Below, in pieces: positions 1-5,609 of a DNA stretch of 6,693 nt. This stretch comes from Actinomycetes bacterium (GTDB taxonomy: Bacteria > Actinomycetota > Acidimicrobiia > Acidimicrobiales > Bog-793). The translations under genes were made by a program, and so were the position numbers. Location: assembly GCA_021785095.1 (NCBI GenBank), contig JAJYGM010000135.1, positions 1 through 6,693 on the forward strand, in the 5' to 3' direction. Below the pieces are notes generated by a model, which saw nothing but the letters and a program-made list of their open reading frames with translations, had not been told where the DNA came from and searched no databases. How positions within the stretch are numbered: position 1 is the stretch's first letter; each line of letters opens with the position of its first letter.

Positions 1-550
1 CGAGCGCCGCCGACCAGACCCGCGTGGCGGAGAGGAGCACGGGTGCGAGCACCGGGAGCAGGAGCAGCGGGAGGAGCGTCTCGCGAACCTGGATGCCGCC
101 GGTGAGCAGCCCGTAGAGCACACCCGCGGCCGCGAGCCCGACCGTGGTCGCGAGCCCCGCCCCGAGGAGGATGATCCCGCCCCGGAGCGAGACGCCGTAC
201 AGCACGACGACCCCGGCGGTGAGGACCGCCTGGAGCAACGCGAGTTGGAGGGCGACCGCGATGGCCTTACCCAGGAACACCCCTGCCGCGTCGAGCCCAC
301 TGCAGCGCAGGGCGTCTCCTCCCGGCTCGAGCGAGAAGCTGCGCTGGGTCGCGAGCACGGCCGCGAAGCAGACCGCCACCCAGTACAGCCCCGGCGCCGC
401 CTGGCGGAGCAGGCCGGTGGACGGATCGAGCGCGAACGCGAAGAGCACCAGCACGACCAGTGCGAAGGGCACGACCTGGTTGGTCGCGACGCGGGAACGG
501 AGCTCGACGCGCAGGTCCTTCTGCGCCACGAGGAGGGCGTCACGCCACAT
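1..550 (-). CDS. ccmB: Heme exporter membrane subunit CcmB (3' end outside window)
   Basis: This is the membrane-spanning subunit of the CcmAB ABC transporter used in system I cytochrome c maturation. With CcmA it powers release of holo-CcmE from CcmC in the cytoplasmic membrane. I translated 183 residues from the ATG at 550. The protein opens MWRDALLVAQKDLRVELRSR, the typical cytosolic CcmB start, followed by a first membrane segment (VVPFALVVLVLFAFAL). A conserved-looking stretch ATQRSFSLEPGGDALR follows, then several more hydrophobic helices (for example AVLTAGVVVLYGV, IILLGAGLATTVGLAAAGVLYGLLT and a Leu/Pro-rich one at the edge). The family is usually about 210-225 residues, so some 30-40 C-terminal residues lie outside the window. 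The start overlaps the ccmA stop by 11 bp, so the two genes are probably translationally coupled. The identification rests on the N-terminal region, membrane pattern and ccmA partner, and is strong. Confidence 0.9.
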   Translation of the reverse strand, partial: MWRDALLVAQKDLRVELRSRVATNQVVPFALVVLVLFAFALDPSTGLLRQAAPGLYWVAVCFAAVLATQRSFSLEPGGDALRCSGLDAAGVFLGKAIAVALQLALLQAVLTAGVVVLYGVSLRGGIILLGAGLATTVGLAAAGVLYGLLTGGIQVRETLLPLLLLPVLAPVLLSATRVWSAAL

Positions 551-1316
551 GGACGGGCTCCCCACGTGTGGCCGCGGGACCGCGGGCCACCAACCCGAAT
601 CCCCTCGCCGGTTCGGACCCGGTAGCACCGGCCGCGCCACTGGCCGAGAGCCCACCCCCAGCCGGAGCGCCACTGGCCGCAGGGCGCAGCCGGCCACCCG
701 CCATGACCAACCAGCGCGCGCCGAGCGGCCAGACGCGCTCCGGCTCGTGCGACGCGACGACCAGAGTGGCGCCGTGCGCCCGGAGCTCGACCAGCAGGCC
801 GTCCAGCAGGTCACGGCCGTCGGCGTCGAGACCGGCGTGCGGTTCGTCGAGGAGCCAGAGCTCGGGCTGGCGTACGAGCAGTGCCGCAAGCGATGCCCGG
901 CGACGCTGCCCCGCCGAGCAGCGGCTGAGCGGGAGCGTCCGGAGCCTCCCCGCCAGCCCGAGGCGCTCGAGGGCGGGCTCGACCGTGTGGAGCCCGACGC
1001 GCCCCGCCCGCGCGGCGAAGCGAACGTTCTCCTCGACCGTCAGGTCGTCGTAGAGATGGCTGGAATGCGCCAGGTAGCCCACCCGCGACCGGATCGCGCG
1101 CCGCTCCCGGCGCAGGTCGTGACCGAGGACCGAGGCTCGACCGGAGTGGATCTCGAGCAGGCCGGCACAGAGCCGGAGCAAGCTGGTCTTGCCCGCGCCG
1201 TTACTCCCGCTGAGGAGGATCAGCTCCCCTTCGTCGACCGCGAGGTCGACGCCGGCGAGGGCGGGAAAGCGCCCCGCGAGGGCGATCGCCTGCTGGAGGA
1301 GGATGGCAGAGGCCAT
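540..1316 (-). CDS. ccmA: Heme exporter ATP-binding subunit CcmA
   Basis: This is the ATPase subunit of the CcmAB transporter of cytochrome c maturation, a soluble ABC domain attached to CcmB at the inner face of the membrane. The 258-residue protein has a Walker A motif GSNGAGKTS (37-45), a signature segment SRCSAGQRRR (131-140), a Walker B WLLDEP (154-159), a D-loop AGLD (161-164) and an H-loop His190. The signature reads CSAGQ instead of LSGGQ; CcmA proteins often have LSAGQ, so only the leading Cys is unusual. Residues beyond about 211 form a Gly/Ala/Pro-rich tail that contains a short duplication and is not part of the ABC fold. I chose the ATG at 1316 because MASAILLQQAIALAGRFPAL is a typical CcmA N-terminus; the open frame extends upstream to 1397, but that part looks noncoding. 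It overlaps ccmB by 11 bp and is divergent from the sortase gene. Confidence 0.92.
   Translation of the reverse strand: MASAILLQQAIALAGRFPALAGVDLAVDEGELILLSGSNGAGKTSLLRLCAGLLEIHSGRASVLGHDLRRERRAIRSRVGYLAHSSHLYDDLTVEENVRFAARAGRVGLHTVEPALERLGLAGRLRTLPLSRCSAGQRRRASLAALLVRQPELWLLDEPHAGLDADGRDLLDGLLVELRAHGATLVVASHEPERVWPLGARWLVMAGGRLRPAASGAPAGGGLSASGAAGATGSEPARGFGLVARGPAATRGEPVHVA
634..679. repeat. 33-bp-period direct repeat in the ccmA 3' end
   Basis: The 13-mer GCGCCACTGGCCG occurs at 634-646 and again at 667-679, 33 bp (11 codons) apart. It lies in the Gly/Ala-rich C-terminal tail of CcmA, past the conserved ABC fold. It probably reflects replication-slippage expansion of a dispensable tail. 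Confidence 0.6.
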
Positions 1317-1330
1317 AGAGAACCATCGCA

Positions 1331-1336
1331 ATGTTA
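1331..1336 (-). promoter_or_regulatory. Candidate -10 box for ccmAB
   Basis: The minus strand reads TAACAT here, matching the actinobacterial TANNNT -10 pattern. A transcript starting about 7 nt downstream would have a 5' leader of only about 8 nt before the ccmA ATG at 1316. No convincing -35 hexamer or Shine-Dalgarno sequence is visible, so this is a weak to moderate call. Confidence 0.35.
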
Positions 1337-1337
1337 G

Positions 1338-1372
1338 GGGCGGACCCCCGCAGCGACCATGCGGGCGGACCC
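1338..1372. promoter_or_regulatory. Possible operator between ccmA and the sortase gene
   Basis: The 146-bp divergent intergenic region holds a 10-bp direct repeat GGGCGGACCC at 1338-1347 and 1363-1372. Between and overlapping these lies an inverted repeat, CCCGCA (1347-1352) and TGCGGG (1360-1365), with a 7-nt spacer. It sits just upstream of the candidate ccmA -10 box, where a regulator could act. In DNA this GC-rich such matches can arise by chance, so function is a guess. Confidence 0.25.
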
Positions 1373-1450
1373 TGGTGCCGATCGTGCGGGCACCCATCCA
1401 CGGCGACCCTACGGACCCGGCCGGGCGCCAAGCTCGTCGAGGCCGAGGGG

Positions 1451-1456
1451 TAGGAT
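1451..1456 (+). promoter_or_regulatory. Candidate -10 box for a leaderless sortase mRNA
   Basis: TAGGAT ends 6 nt before the GTG start at 1463, so the predicted transcription start falls on the first base of the start codon. The same bases are part of the G-rich run GAGGGGTAGGA, which could instead act as a Shine-Dalgarno sequence. Either reading supports the GTG at 1463. Confidence 0.45.
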
Positions 1457-1462
1457 CGCCTG

Positions 1463-2470
1463 GTGCTCTGGTCTCGCGCCGCGGGGCTGGCGGGCCGTTC
1501 TCTCGTCACCCTCGGCCTGCTGGTCTTCGCCTTCCTCGCCTACCAGCTCTGGGGCACCGGGCTCTACGAGGCGAACCGGCAGGCCGCTCTGCGCAGCCAG
1601 TTCCTCCACGAGCTGCACGGCGACCGCACGGCGCAGTCCGCCAGCACCAGGAAGTCGTCGCGCGCCACCGGAGCGGGGTCCTCTCGCGGGGTAGCCGACC
1701 CCTCGAGTGCCGCCGGGGGGGCCAGCACGGCTGGGAGCGCCGCGCTCCCTGCCGGCCCGCCGCCTCCGGAGGGGAGCGCGGTCGGGATCATCCAGATCCC
1801 GTCCATCGGAGTGGACAAGGCGATCGTGCAAGGCGTTGGCGTCCCCGACCTCGAGGAGGGGCCCGGGCACTACCCCGGCACCCCGCTCCCGGGCCAGCGG
1901 GGAAACGCAGCCATCGCGGGGCACCGCACGACCTACAGCGGTCCCTTCTACCGGCTGAACGACCTCCATCCCGGCAGCCTGATCCTGATCACCACGCGCC
2001 AGGGGAGCTTCCGCTACCGGGTCTTCCGGCTCTTCACCGTGCTCCCGACCGACACCTCCGTCCTCGCCCCCTCGTCCTTCCCGGAGCTGACGCTCACGAC
2101 GTGCAACCCGCTCTTCAGCGCCGCGCAGCGCCTCGTCGTCCAGGCGCGCCTGGTGGGTCGGGCGGTGCCGGGCGACAGCCTGGTCCGTGTCGTCACGACG
2201 CGCCTCGCCGGCGGTCCGAGCACGCCCCCTGCCCAGACGCAGGCGCCCGTCGGCCTCGCCACCCCGTCGCTCGCCGCGAACCCGGGCGGGACGCTGCTCG
2301 GCGCGATCCTCTGGGGCGCGATCGTGGCGCTCGTTGGGCTCGGCGCATGGCTCCTCGGCCGGAGCCGCCAGCGGCCCTGGGTGGTCTACACCGCGTTCAG
2401 TCCCGCAGTCCTCTTCGCGCTCTTCGTCTTCTTCGGGCACCTCTCTCCCCTCCTCCCGCCCTACCTCTGA
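1463..2470 (+). CDS. Class E sortase with C-terminal membrane extension
   Basis: Sortases are membrane-anchored cysteine transpeptidases that cleave an LPXTG-like sorting signal and join the surface protein to the cell wall or another subunit. In this 335-residue protein an N-terminal membrane segment spans about residues 13-31, followed by a Ser/Ala/Gly/Pro-rich linker (about 55-105). The sortase fold covers about 106-232 and shows all three catalytic residues: His154 in AIAGHRTTYSGPF, Cys214 in LTLTTCNPLF and Arg223 in SAAQRLVV. The TLTTC motif and the YPGTPLPGQRGN segment ahead of the His are typical of class E, the actinobacterial housekeeping-like group. Unlike the usual single-anchor layout, a second linker (about 235-275) leads to two more hydrophobic segments (about 278-299 and 306-326). 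The start is GTG, directly after a TAGGAT box. No LPXTG/LAXTG-bearing substrate is encoded nearby, so the target is unknown. Confidence 0.92.
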   Translation: MLWSRAAGLAGRSLVTLGLLVFAFLAYQLWGTGLYEANRQAALRSQFLHELHGDRTAQSASTRKSSRATGAGSSRGVADPSSAAGGASTAGSAALPAGPPPPEGSAVGIIQIPSIGVDKAIVQGVGVPDLEEGPGHYPGTPLPGQRGNAAIAGHRTTYSGPFYRLNDLHPGSLILITTRQGSFRYRVFRLFTVLPTDTSVLAPSSFPELTLTTCNPLFSAAQRLVVQARLVGRAVPGDSLVRVVTTRLAGGPSTPPAQTQAPVGLATPSLAANPGGTLLGAILWGAIVALVGLGAWLLGRSRQRPWVVYTAFSPAVLFALFVFFGHLSPLLPPYL

Positions 2471-2531
2471 GCGGGACGGCCCGGCCTCCGAGCGAGACGG
2501 CCCGGCCTCCGAGCGAGACGGCCCGGCCTCC
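2469..2531. repeat. Three tandem 21-bp repeats between sortase and tetR
   Basis: Three consecutive 21-bp units occupy 2469-2489, 2490-2510 and 2511-2531. Units 2 and 3 are identical, and unit 1 differs by one base (GAGCGGG for GAGCGAG). The first unit begins inside the sortase stop codon. Each unit contains GGCCCGGCC, and GAGACGGCCCGGCCTC forms an imperfect 16-bp dyad. The period equals two turns of B-DNA, so all units face the same side of the helix, and the third covers the expected -35 region of the TACCCT promoter. In RNA two units could pair through GGCC/GGCC. The repeats are seen directly; a role as operator or terminator-like structure is inferred. Confidence 0.85.
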
Positions 2532-2537
2532 TGCCGG

Positions 2538-2543
2538 TACCCT
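2538..2543 (+). promoter_or_regulatory. Candidate -10 box upstream of tetR
   Basis: TACCCT fits TANNNT and lies 7 nt before a GTG at 2551. The predicted transcript would start at about 2550-2551, giving tetR a leader of about 69 nt, or starting directly on a small ORF. No clear -35 hexamer is present; the position where one would lie is inside the third 21-bp repeat. Confidence 0.4.
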
Positions 2544-2550
2544 GGCCTGC

Positions 2551-2619
2551 GTGCGGTCGTCCCCGGACAGGGCCCGAGCGCGAGCGGCTGCGGTCGCTGG
2601 CCGCCTCGGGGCGAGCTGA
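2551..2619 (+). CDS. Possible 22-residue leaderless leader ORF coupled to tetR
   Basis: A GTG 7 nt after the TACCCT box opens a 22-codon frame, MRSSPDRARARA through GRLGAS. It ends in a TGA whose last base is the first base of the tetR ATG (TGATG overlap). The peptide is Arg/Ala-rich and resembles no family I know, so the act of translation may matter more than the product. In actinobacteria such as mycobacteria, short leaderless ORFs ahead of genes are known, and some control the downstream gene. The evidence is positional only (box, start codon, overlap), and in GC-rich DNA short open frames are common, so this is speculative. Confidence 0.3.
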   Translation: MRSSPDRARARAAAVAGRLGAS

Positions 2620-3338
2620 TGGCCGACGCCGTGGCCCCGGCCGAGTCGGCCCCCCACCCCAGCCCCGCTTCCCTGCCCAGCCCCGCTTCCCGGCCGAGCG
2701 CCCGAACGGGCCGGATGCCAGGCCCCGCGCGCCGGCGACAACTCCTCGACGCCGCGCTCCCGGTCTTCGCGGAGAAGGGCTTCTCGCTCGCGTCGATGGA
2801 CGAGGTCGCGGAGCGGGCCGGCGTCTCCAAACCGGTTCTCTACCAGCACTTCGGCTCCAAGCGCGCACTGTTCCTCGAGCTCCTGGACGACGTCGGGGGG
2901 CAGCTGATGAGCCGGCTCGCGGCGGCAACCTCGACCGCGCGTGGGCCCCGCGAGGAGGTCGAGGCGGGCTTCCTCGCCTACTTCCGCTTCGTCGCCGAGC
3001 AGCGCGCGGCGTTCGAGTTGCTCTTCGGGAGCGGGCCGCGACGCGATCCCGTGTTCCAGGCGGCGGTTGCGCGGGTCGAGGGGGCCGTTGCGAACGCGAT
3101 CGGTCGGCGGATCTCGGTCGACCTCGACGAGGGGCACCGCGAGACCCTCGCCTACGGGCTCGTGGGGCTGGCCGAGGGGGTCAGCCGACGCTGGGTTGCG
3201 GATGGCGGTGTGACCATCGACACAGCGGGACGACTCGCGCGCCAGGCTGCCGAGCTCGCATGGACAGGCCTCCGGGGCGTGCAGAGCGACCGGAAGGGGG
3301 AGGGCGACCGGGCCGGGAGCGGGGCGGACCCGGGGTGA
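2619..3338 (+). CDS. TetR/AcrR-family transcriptional regulator
   Basis: This is a one-component ligand-responsive DNA-binding protein, usually a dimeric repressor. In the 239-residue product the TetR N-terminal domain starts near residue 39 (RRQLLDAALPVFAEKGF). It carries a clear helix-turn-helix, MDEVAERAGVSKPVLYQHFGSK (60-81, written without the flanks), followed by RALFLELL. The C-terminal region (about 95-220) is helical and variable, as expected for the ligand and dimer domain. The first 32 residues are a low-complexity Ala/Pro/Ser stretch with an internal duplication. Translation could therefore also begin at Met33 (ATG at 2715), close to the conserved fold. I prefer the ATG at 2619 because of the TGATG overlap with a small upstream ORF, though the Shine-Dalgarno is weak (GGGGCGAG). 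Its stop overlaps the methyltransferase start (GTGA), so the two are co-expressed. The ligand and targets cannot be read from the sequence; autoregulation and control of the neighbouring ccr unit are reasonable guesses. Confidence 0.88.
   Translation: MADAVAPAESAPHPSPASLPSPASRPSARTGRMPGPARRRQLLDAALPVFAEKGFSLASMDEVAERAGVSKPVLYQHFGSKRALFLELLDDVGGQLMSRLAAATSTARGPREEVEAGFLAYFRFVAEQRAAFELLFGSGPRRDPVFQAAVARVEGAVANAIGRRISVDLDEGHRETLAYGLVGLAEGVSRRWVADGGVTIDTAGRLARQAAELAWTGLRGVQSDRKGEGDRAGSGADPG
2658..2691. repeat. 18-bp-period tandem repeat in the tetR 5' end
   Basis: The 16-mer CCCAGCCCCGCTTCCC occurs at 2658-2673 and 2676-2691, a period of 18 bp (6 codons). It encodes PSPASL-PSPASR in the low-complexity N-terminal extension of the TetR regulator. 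If translation started at Met33, it would lie in untranslated leader. Confidence 0.7.
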
Positions 3339-4258
3339 GCGGGCCGGCGGAGCGGGAGGTGCGTGACTCCGAGGCCGGCGAGGCCGCGGAGCGGGAGGTG
3401 CGTGACGCCCAGATCGGCGAGCCCGCGGGGCGGGGCTACCTGCACGGTCACCACGACGCGGTCCTCCGGTCCCACCGGGAACGGACCGCGGAGAACTCGG
3501 CGGCCTACCTCCTCCCCCGCCTCCGCCCGGGGGCGAGCCTGCTCGACGTCGGCTGCGGCCCGGGCACCATCACCGTCGGCCTGGCGGCCCACCTCCCCGG
3601 CGGGCGAGTCATCGGGATCGACGCCGCGGCGCAGGTGCTCGAGGAGGCCGAGGCGCACGCGGCCGAGCAGCGCCGCGCAACGGACGCTGACCTCGACTTC
3701 CAGGTCGCCGACGTCTACGCGCTCCCCTTCGCGACGGGCGAGTTCGACGTCGTCCACGCGCACCAGGTGCTCCAACACCTCGCCGACCCGGTGGCCGCGC
3801 TCGTGGAGATGCGCCGGGTCTGCCGGCCCGGCGGGGTCGTGGCCGTGCGCGACGCGGACTACGGCGCCATGTTCTGGAGCCCCGAGCGAACCGAGCTCGC
3901 AGCGTGGCAGGCGCTCTACCGCTCGGTTGCCCGCTCGGTGGGGGGTGAGCCGGACGCCGGCAGGCAGCTCCGCGCCTGGGCGCTCGGCGCCGGGCTCTCC
4001 ACGGTCGACCAGACGGCGAGCGCCTGGTGCTTCGCGACACCCGCAGAGCGGACCTGGTGGGCCGGGCTCTGGGCCGAGCGGGTGACGAGCTCGCGTTTCG
4101 CCGAGCTCGCCGTCGCCGGCGGGTTCGCCGAGCCCGAGGAGCTCCGGCTGCTCGCGACGGGATGGCTGCGCTGGGCTGAGGGCGAGGACGCCTGTTTCGT
4201 GGTGCCGCACGTGGAGCTCCTCTGCGAGGTGTCAGCGGCTCCGGCGACTGGCGAGTAA
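3335..4258 (+). CDS. Class I SAM-dependent methyltransferase
   Basis: This is a cytosolic methyltransferase of the UbiE/Methyltransf_11 type; the substrate is unknown. In the 307-residue product the conserved region begins near residue 34 with YLHGHHDAVLRSHRERTAEN, an N-terminal signature I associate with an actinobacterial subfamily. Motif I follows, LLDVGCGPGT (69-78), then an acidic ribose-binding residue in GIDAAAQV (Asp96). The core continues with DVYALPFATGEFDVVHAHQV (126-145) and the post-motif RVCRPGGVVAVRDADY (161-176). Trp-rich segments in the C-terminal third may shape the substrate site. Residues 5-30 are two copies of a 13-residue repeat that looks like an insertion ahead of the fold. 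I chose the GTG at 3335 because it overlaps the tetR stop (GTGA), implying coupling. An upstream ATG at 3260 in the same frame would overlap tetR much more. Only 10 bp separate it from ccr. Confidence 0.85.
   Translation: MSGPAEREVRDSEAGEAAEREVRDAQIGEPAGRGYLHGHHDAVLRSHRERTAENSAAYLLPRLRPGASLLDVGCGPGTITVGLAAHLPGGRVIGIDAAAQVLEEAEAHAAEQRRATDADLDFQVADVYALPFATGEFDVVHAHQVLQHLADPVAALVEMRRVCRPGGVVAVRDADYGAMFWSPERTELAAWQALYRSVARSVGGEPDAGRQLRAWALGAGLSTVDQTASAWCFATPAERTWWAGLWAERVTSSRFAELAVAGGFAEPEELRLLATGWLRWAEGEDACFVVPHVELLCEVSAAPATGE
3347..3424. repeat. 39-bp in-frame tandem repeat in the methyltransferase 5' end
   Basis: Two 39-bp units (3347-3385 and 3386-3424) share an identical 21-bp first part beginning GCGGAGCGGGAGGTGCG and a diverged second part. 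They encode AEREVRDSEAGEA and AEREVRDAQIGEP. The frame is kept and the first 21 bp are conserved exactly. The repeated peptide is charged and probably helical. Confidence 0.85.
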
Positions 4259-4261
4259 CTT
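4256..4261 (+). promoter_or_regulatory. Candidate -10 box for leaderless ccr
   Basis: TAACTT lies 7 nt before the ccr ATG at 4269, and its first three bases are the methyltransferase stop codon. No Shine-Dalgarno sequence is visible in the 10-bp gap. This suggests ccr has its own promoter and a leaderless transcript in addition to any read-through from tetR. No clear -35 hexamer is seen. Confidence 0.45.
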
Positions 4262-4268
4262 CTCGCTG

Positions 4269-5609
4269 ATGGACGCCTTCCTCGCCGCCATCCTCGAGGG
4301 CGCGCCACCCGAGGACCTGACGGCGATCCCCCTCCCCGAGTCCTACCGGGGTGCGGTCGTGCGGCGGCGCGACGTCGCCATGTTCGACGGGCTCCCGAGT
4401 GCCGAGAAGGACCCTCGCCGCTCCCTCTCCGTCGCCGAGGTCGAGGTGCCCGAGATGGCCCCCGACGAGGCGCTCGTCGCCGTGATGGCGAGCTCCATCA
4501 ACTTCAACACGGTCTGGAGCGCCATCTTCGAGCCACTCCCGACCTTCGAGTTCCTCCGCCGGCTCGGGCGGGAGGGCTACTGGGGCGCCCGGCACGACCG
4601 AGACCTGCACGTCCTCGGATCGGATGCCTCGGGCGTCGTGATCCGGGTCGGCTCGGCGGTGCGAAACTGGCGAGTCGGCGACGAGGTCGTCGTGCACTGC
4701 AACTACGTCGACGACCAGGACCCCTCCGCGCACGACGACTCGATGCTCGCGGCCAGCCAGCGCATCTGGGGCTACGAGTCGAACTTCGGCGGCCTCGCCG
4801 AGCTCTCGCTCGTAAAGGCGAACCAGCTGATGCCCAAGCCGGCCCACCTCTCCTGGGAGGAGGCGGCGGTCAACGCGCTCACGAACTCGACGAGCTACCG
4901 GATGCTCATCTCGCGGAACGGCGCGAACATGCGACTCGGGGACGTCGTCCTGGTCTGGGGTGCAGTGGGGGGACTCGGGGGATACGCCCTCCAGTACGTG
5001 CTGGCGGCGGGTGGCGTCCCGGTCGGGGTCGTGAGCTCACCACGCAAGGCGGAGCTGGCGCGGGCCCTCGGCTGTGCGGCCGTGCTCGACCGGTCGGAAC
5101 GCGACTACCGGTTCTTCGCTGCCGACGGGAAGGCGGACCCGGGCGAGTGGCGACGGCTCGGTGCCGACATCCGCTCGCTCGTGGGCGAGGACCCGGACAT
5201 CGTCTTCGAGCACCCCGGTCGGGAGACCTTCGGCGCGTCCGTCTACGTGGCCAAGAAAGGGGGCACCGCCATTTCCTGCTGGGCGGCCTCCGGCTACGAG
5301 GTCACCTACGACAACCGGCACCTCTGGATGAAGCTCAAGACCATCAAGGGCAGCCACTTCGCCAACTACGCGGAGGCGTGGGCGGCGAACAAGCTGATCT
5401 GCCAGGGGCGTATCCAACCGGTGCTCTCGGCGACCTTCCCGCTCGAACAGGTCGGCGAGGCCGCGTGGCAGGTCCACCGGAACCTCCACGAGGGCAAGAT
5501 CGGCGTGCGCTGCCTCGCCCCGGAGGACGGTCTCGGGATCCGCGACCCCGAGCTGCGCGCGCGTATCGGCGAGGAGCGCATCACGACCTTCCGGCGCCTC
5601 GGCGCATGA
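4269..5609 (+). CDS. ccr: Crotonyl-CoA carboxylase/reductase
   Basis: Ccr reductively carboxylates crotonyl-CoA with CO2 and NADPH to (2S)-ethylmalonyl-CoA. This is the key step of the ethylmalonyl-CoA pathway for acetyl-CoA assimilation and a source of ethylmalonyl-CoA for polyketides. The 446-residue length is normal for the family. It is a medium-chain dehydrogenase/reductase with a catalytic N-terminal part and an NADPH-binding Rossmann motif VWGAVGGLGGYALQ (229-242). Residues corresponding to the CO2-binding set described for Kitasatospora setae Ccr (Asn81, Phe170, Glu171, His365) appear as Asn80 in INFNTVW, Tyr169-Glu170 in IWGYESNFGG and His363 in KGSHFANY. The Phe-to-Tyr change is also found in proteobacterial Ccr. 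Other family stretches include FEHPGRETFGASVY (313-326) and RNLHEGKIGV (404-413). The N-terminus MDAFLAAILEGAPPEDL matches Streptomyces-type Ccr, which supports the start. Its stop overlaps the epimerase start (ATGA). Confidence 0.96.
   Translation: MDAFLAAILEGAPPEDLTAIPLPESYRGAVVRRRDVAMFDGLPSAEKDPRRSLSVAEVEVPEMAPDEALVAVMASSINFNTVWSAIFEPLPTFEFLRRLGREGYWGARHDRDLHVLGSDASGVVIRVGSAVRNWRVGDEVVVHCNYVDDQDPSAHDDSMLAASQRIWGYESNFGGLAELSLVKANQLMPKPAHLSWEEAAVNALTNSTSYRMLISRNGANMRLGDVVLVWGAVGGLGGYALQYVLAAGGVPVGVVSSPRKAELARALGCAAVLDRSERDYRFFAADGKADPGEWRRLGADIRSLVGEDPDIVFEHPGRETFGASVYVAKKGGTAISCWAASGYEVTYDNRHLWMKLKTIKGSHFANYAEAWAANKLICQGRIQPVLSATFPLEQVGEAAWQVHRNLHEGKIGVRCLAPEDGLGIRDPELRARIGEERITTFRRLGA

Noticed and set aside
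144..1337. Plus-strand open frame of 397 codons opposite ccmA/ccmB
   Set aside because: The minus strand encodes well-conserved CcmA and CcmB. The plus-strand translation is low complexity.
1317..1397. Upstream ATG at 1397 as the ccmA start
   Set aside because: The added 27 residues do not resemble CcmA, and the candidate -10 box and repeats lie in that stretch. The ATG at 1316 fits the family N-terminus.
2469..2531. CRISPR-like array
   Set aside because: The 21-bp units are directly adjacent with no spacers, there are only three of them, and no cas genes are nearby.
1409..2830. Long minus-strand open frame (473 codons) across the sortase and tetR genes
   Set aside because: It is antisense to the class E sortase with intact catalytic residues and to the TetR helix-turn-helix. 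Its translation is Arg/Gly/Glu-rich with no recognisable domain, as expected for shadow frames in very GC-rich DNA.
3260..3334. ATG at 3260 as the methyltransferase start
   Set aside because: It would overlap tetR by about 80 bp and add a Gly/Arg/Pro-rich segment. The GTG at 3335 with a GTGA overlap is a more usual arrangement.
3152..4210. Minus-strand open frame of 352 codons opposite the methyltransferase
   Set aside because: The methyltransferase frame carries clear SAM-binding motifs. The antisense product has no family features.
3609..4847. Minus-strand open frame of 412 codons opposite methyltransferase and ccr
   Set aside because: It has an Arg/Pro/Ala-rich shadow composition and lies opposite two genes with strong motif evidence.
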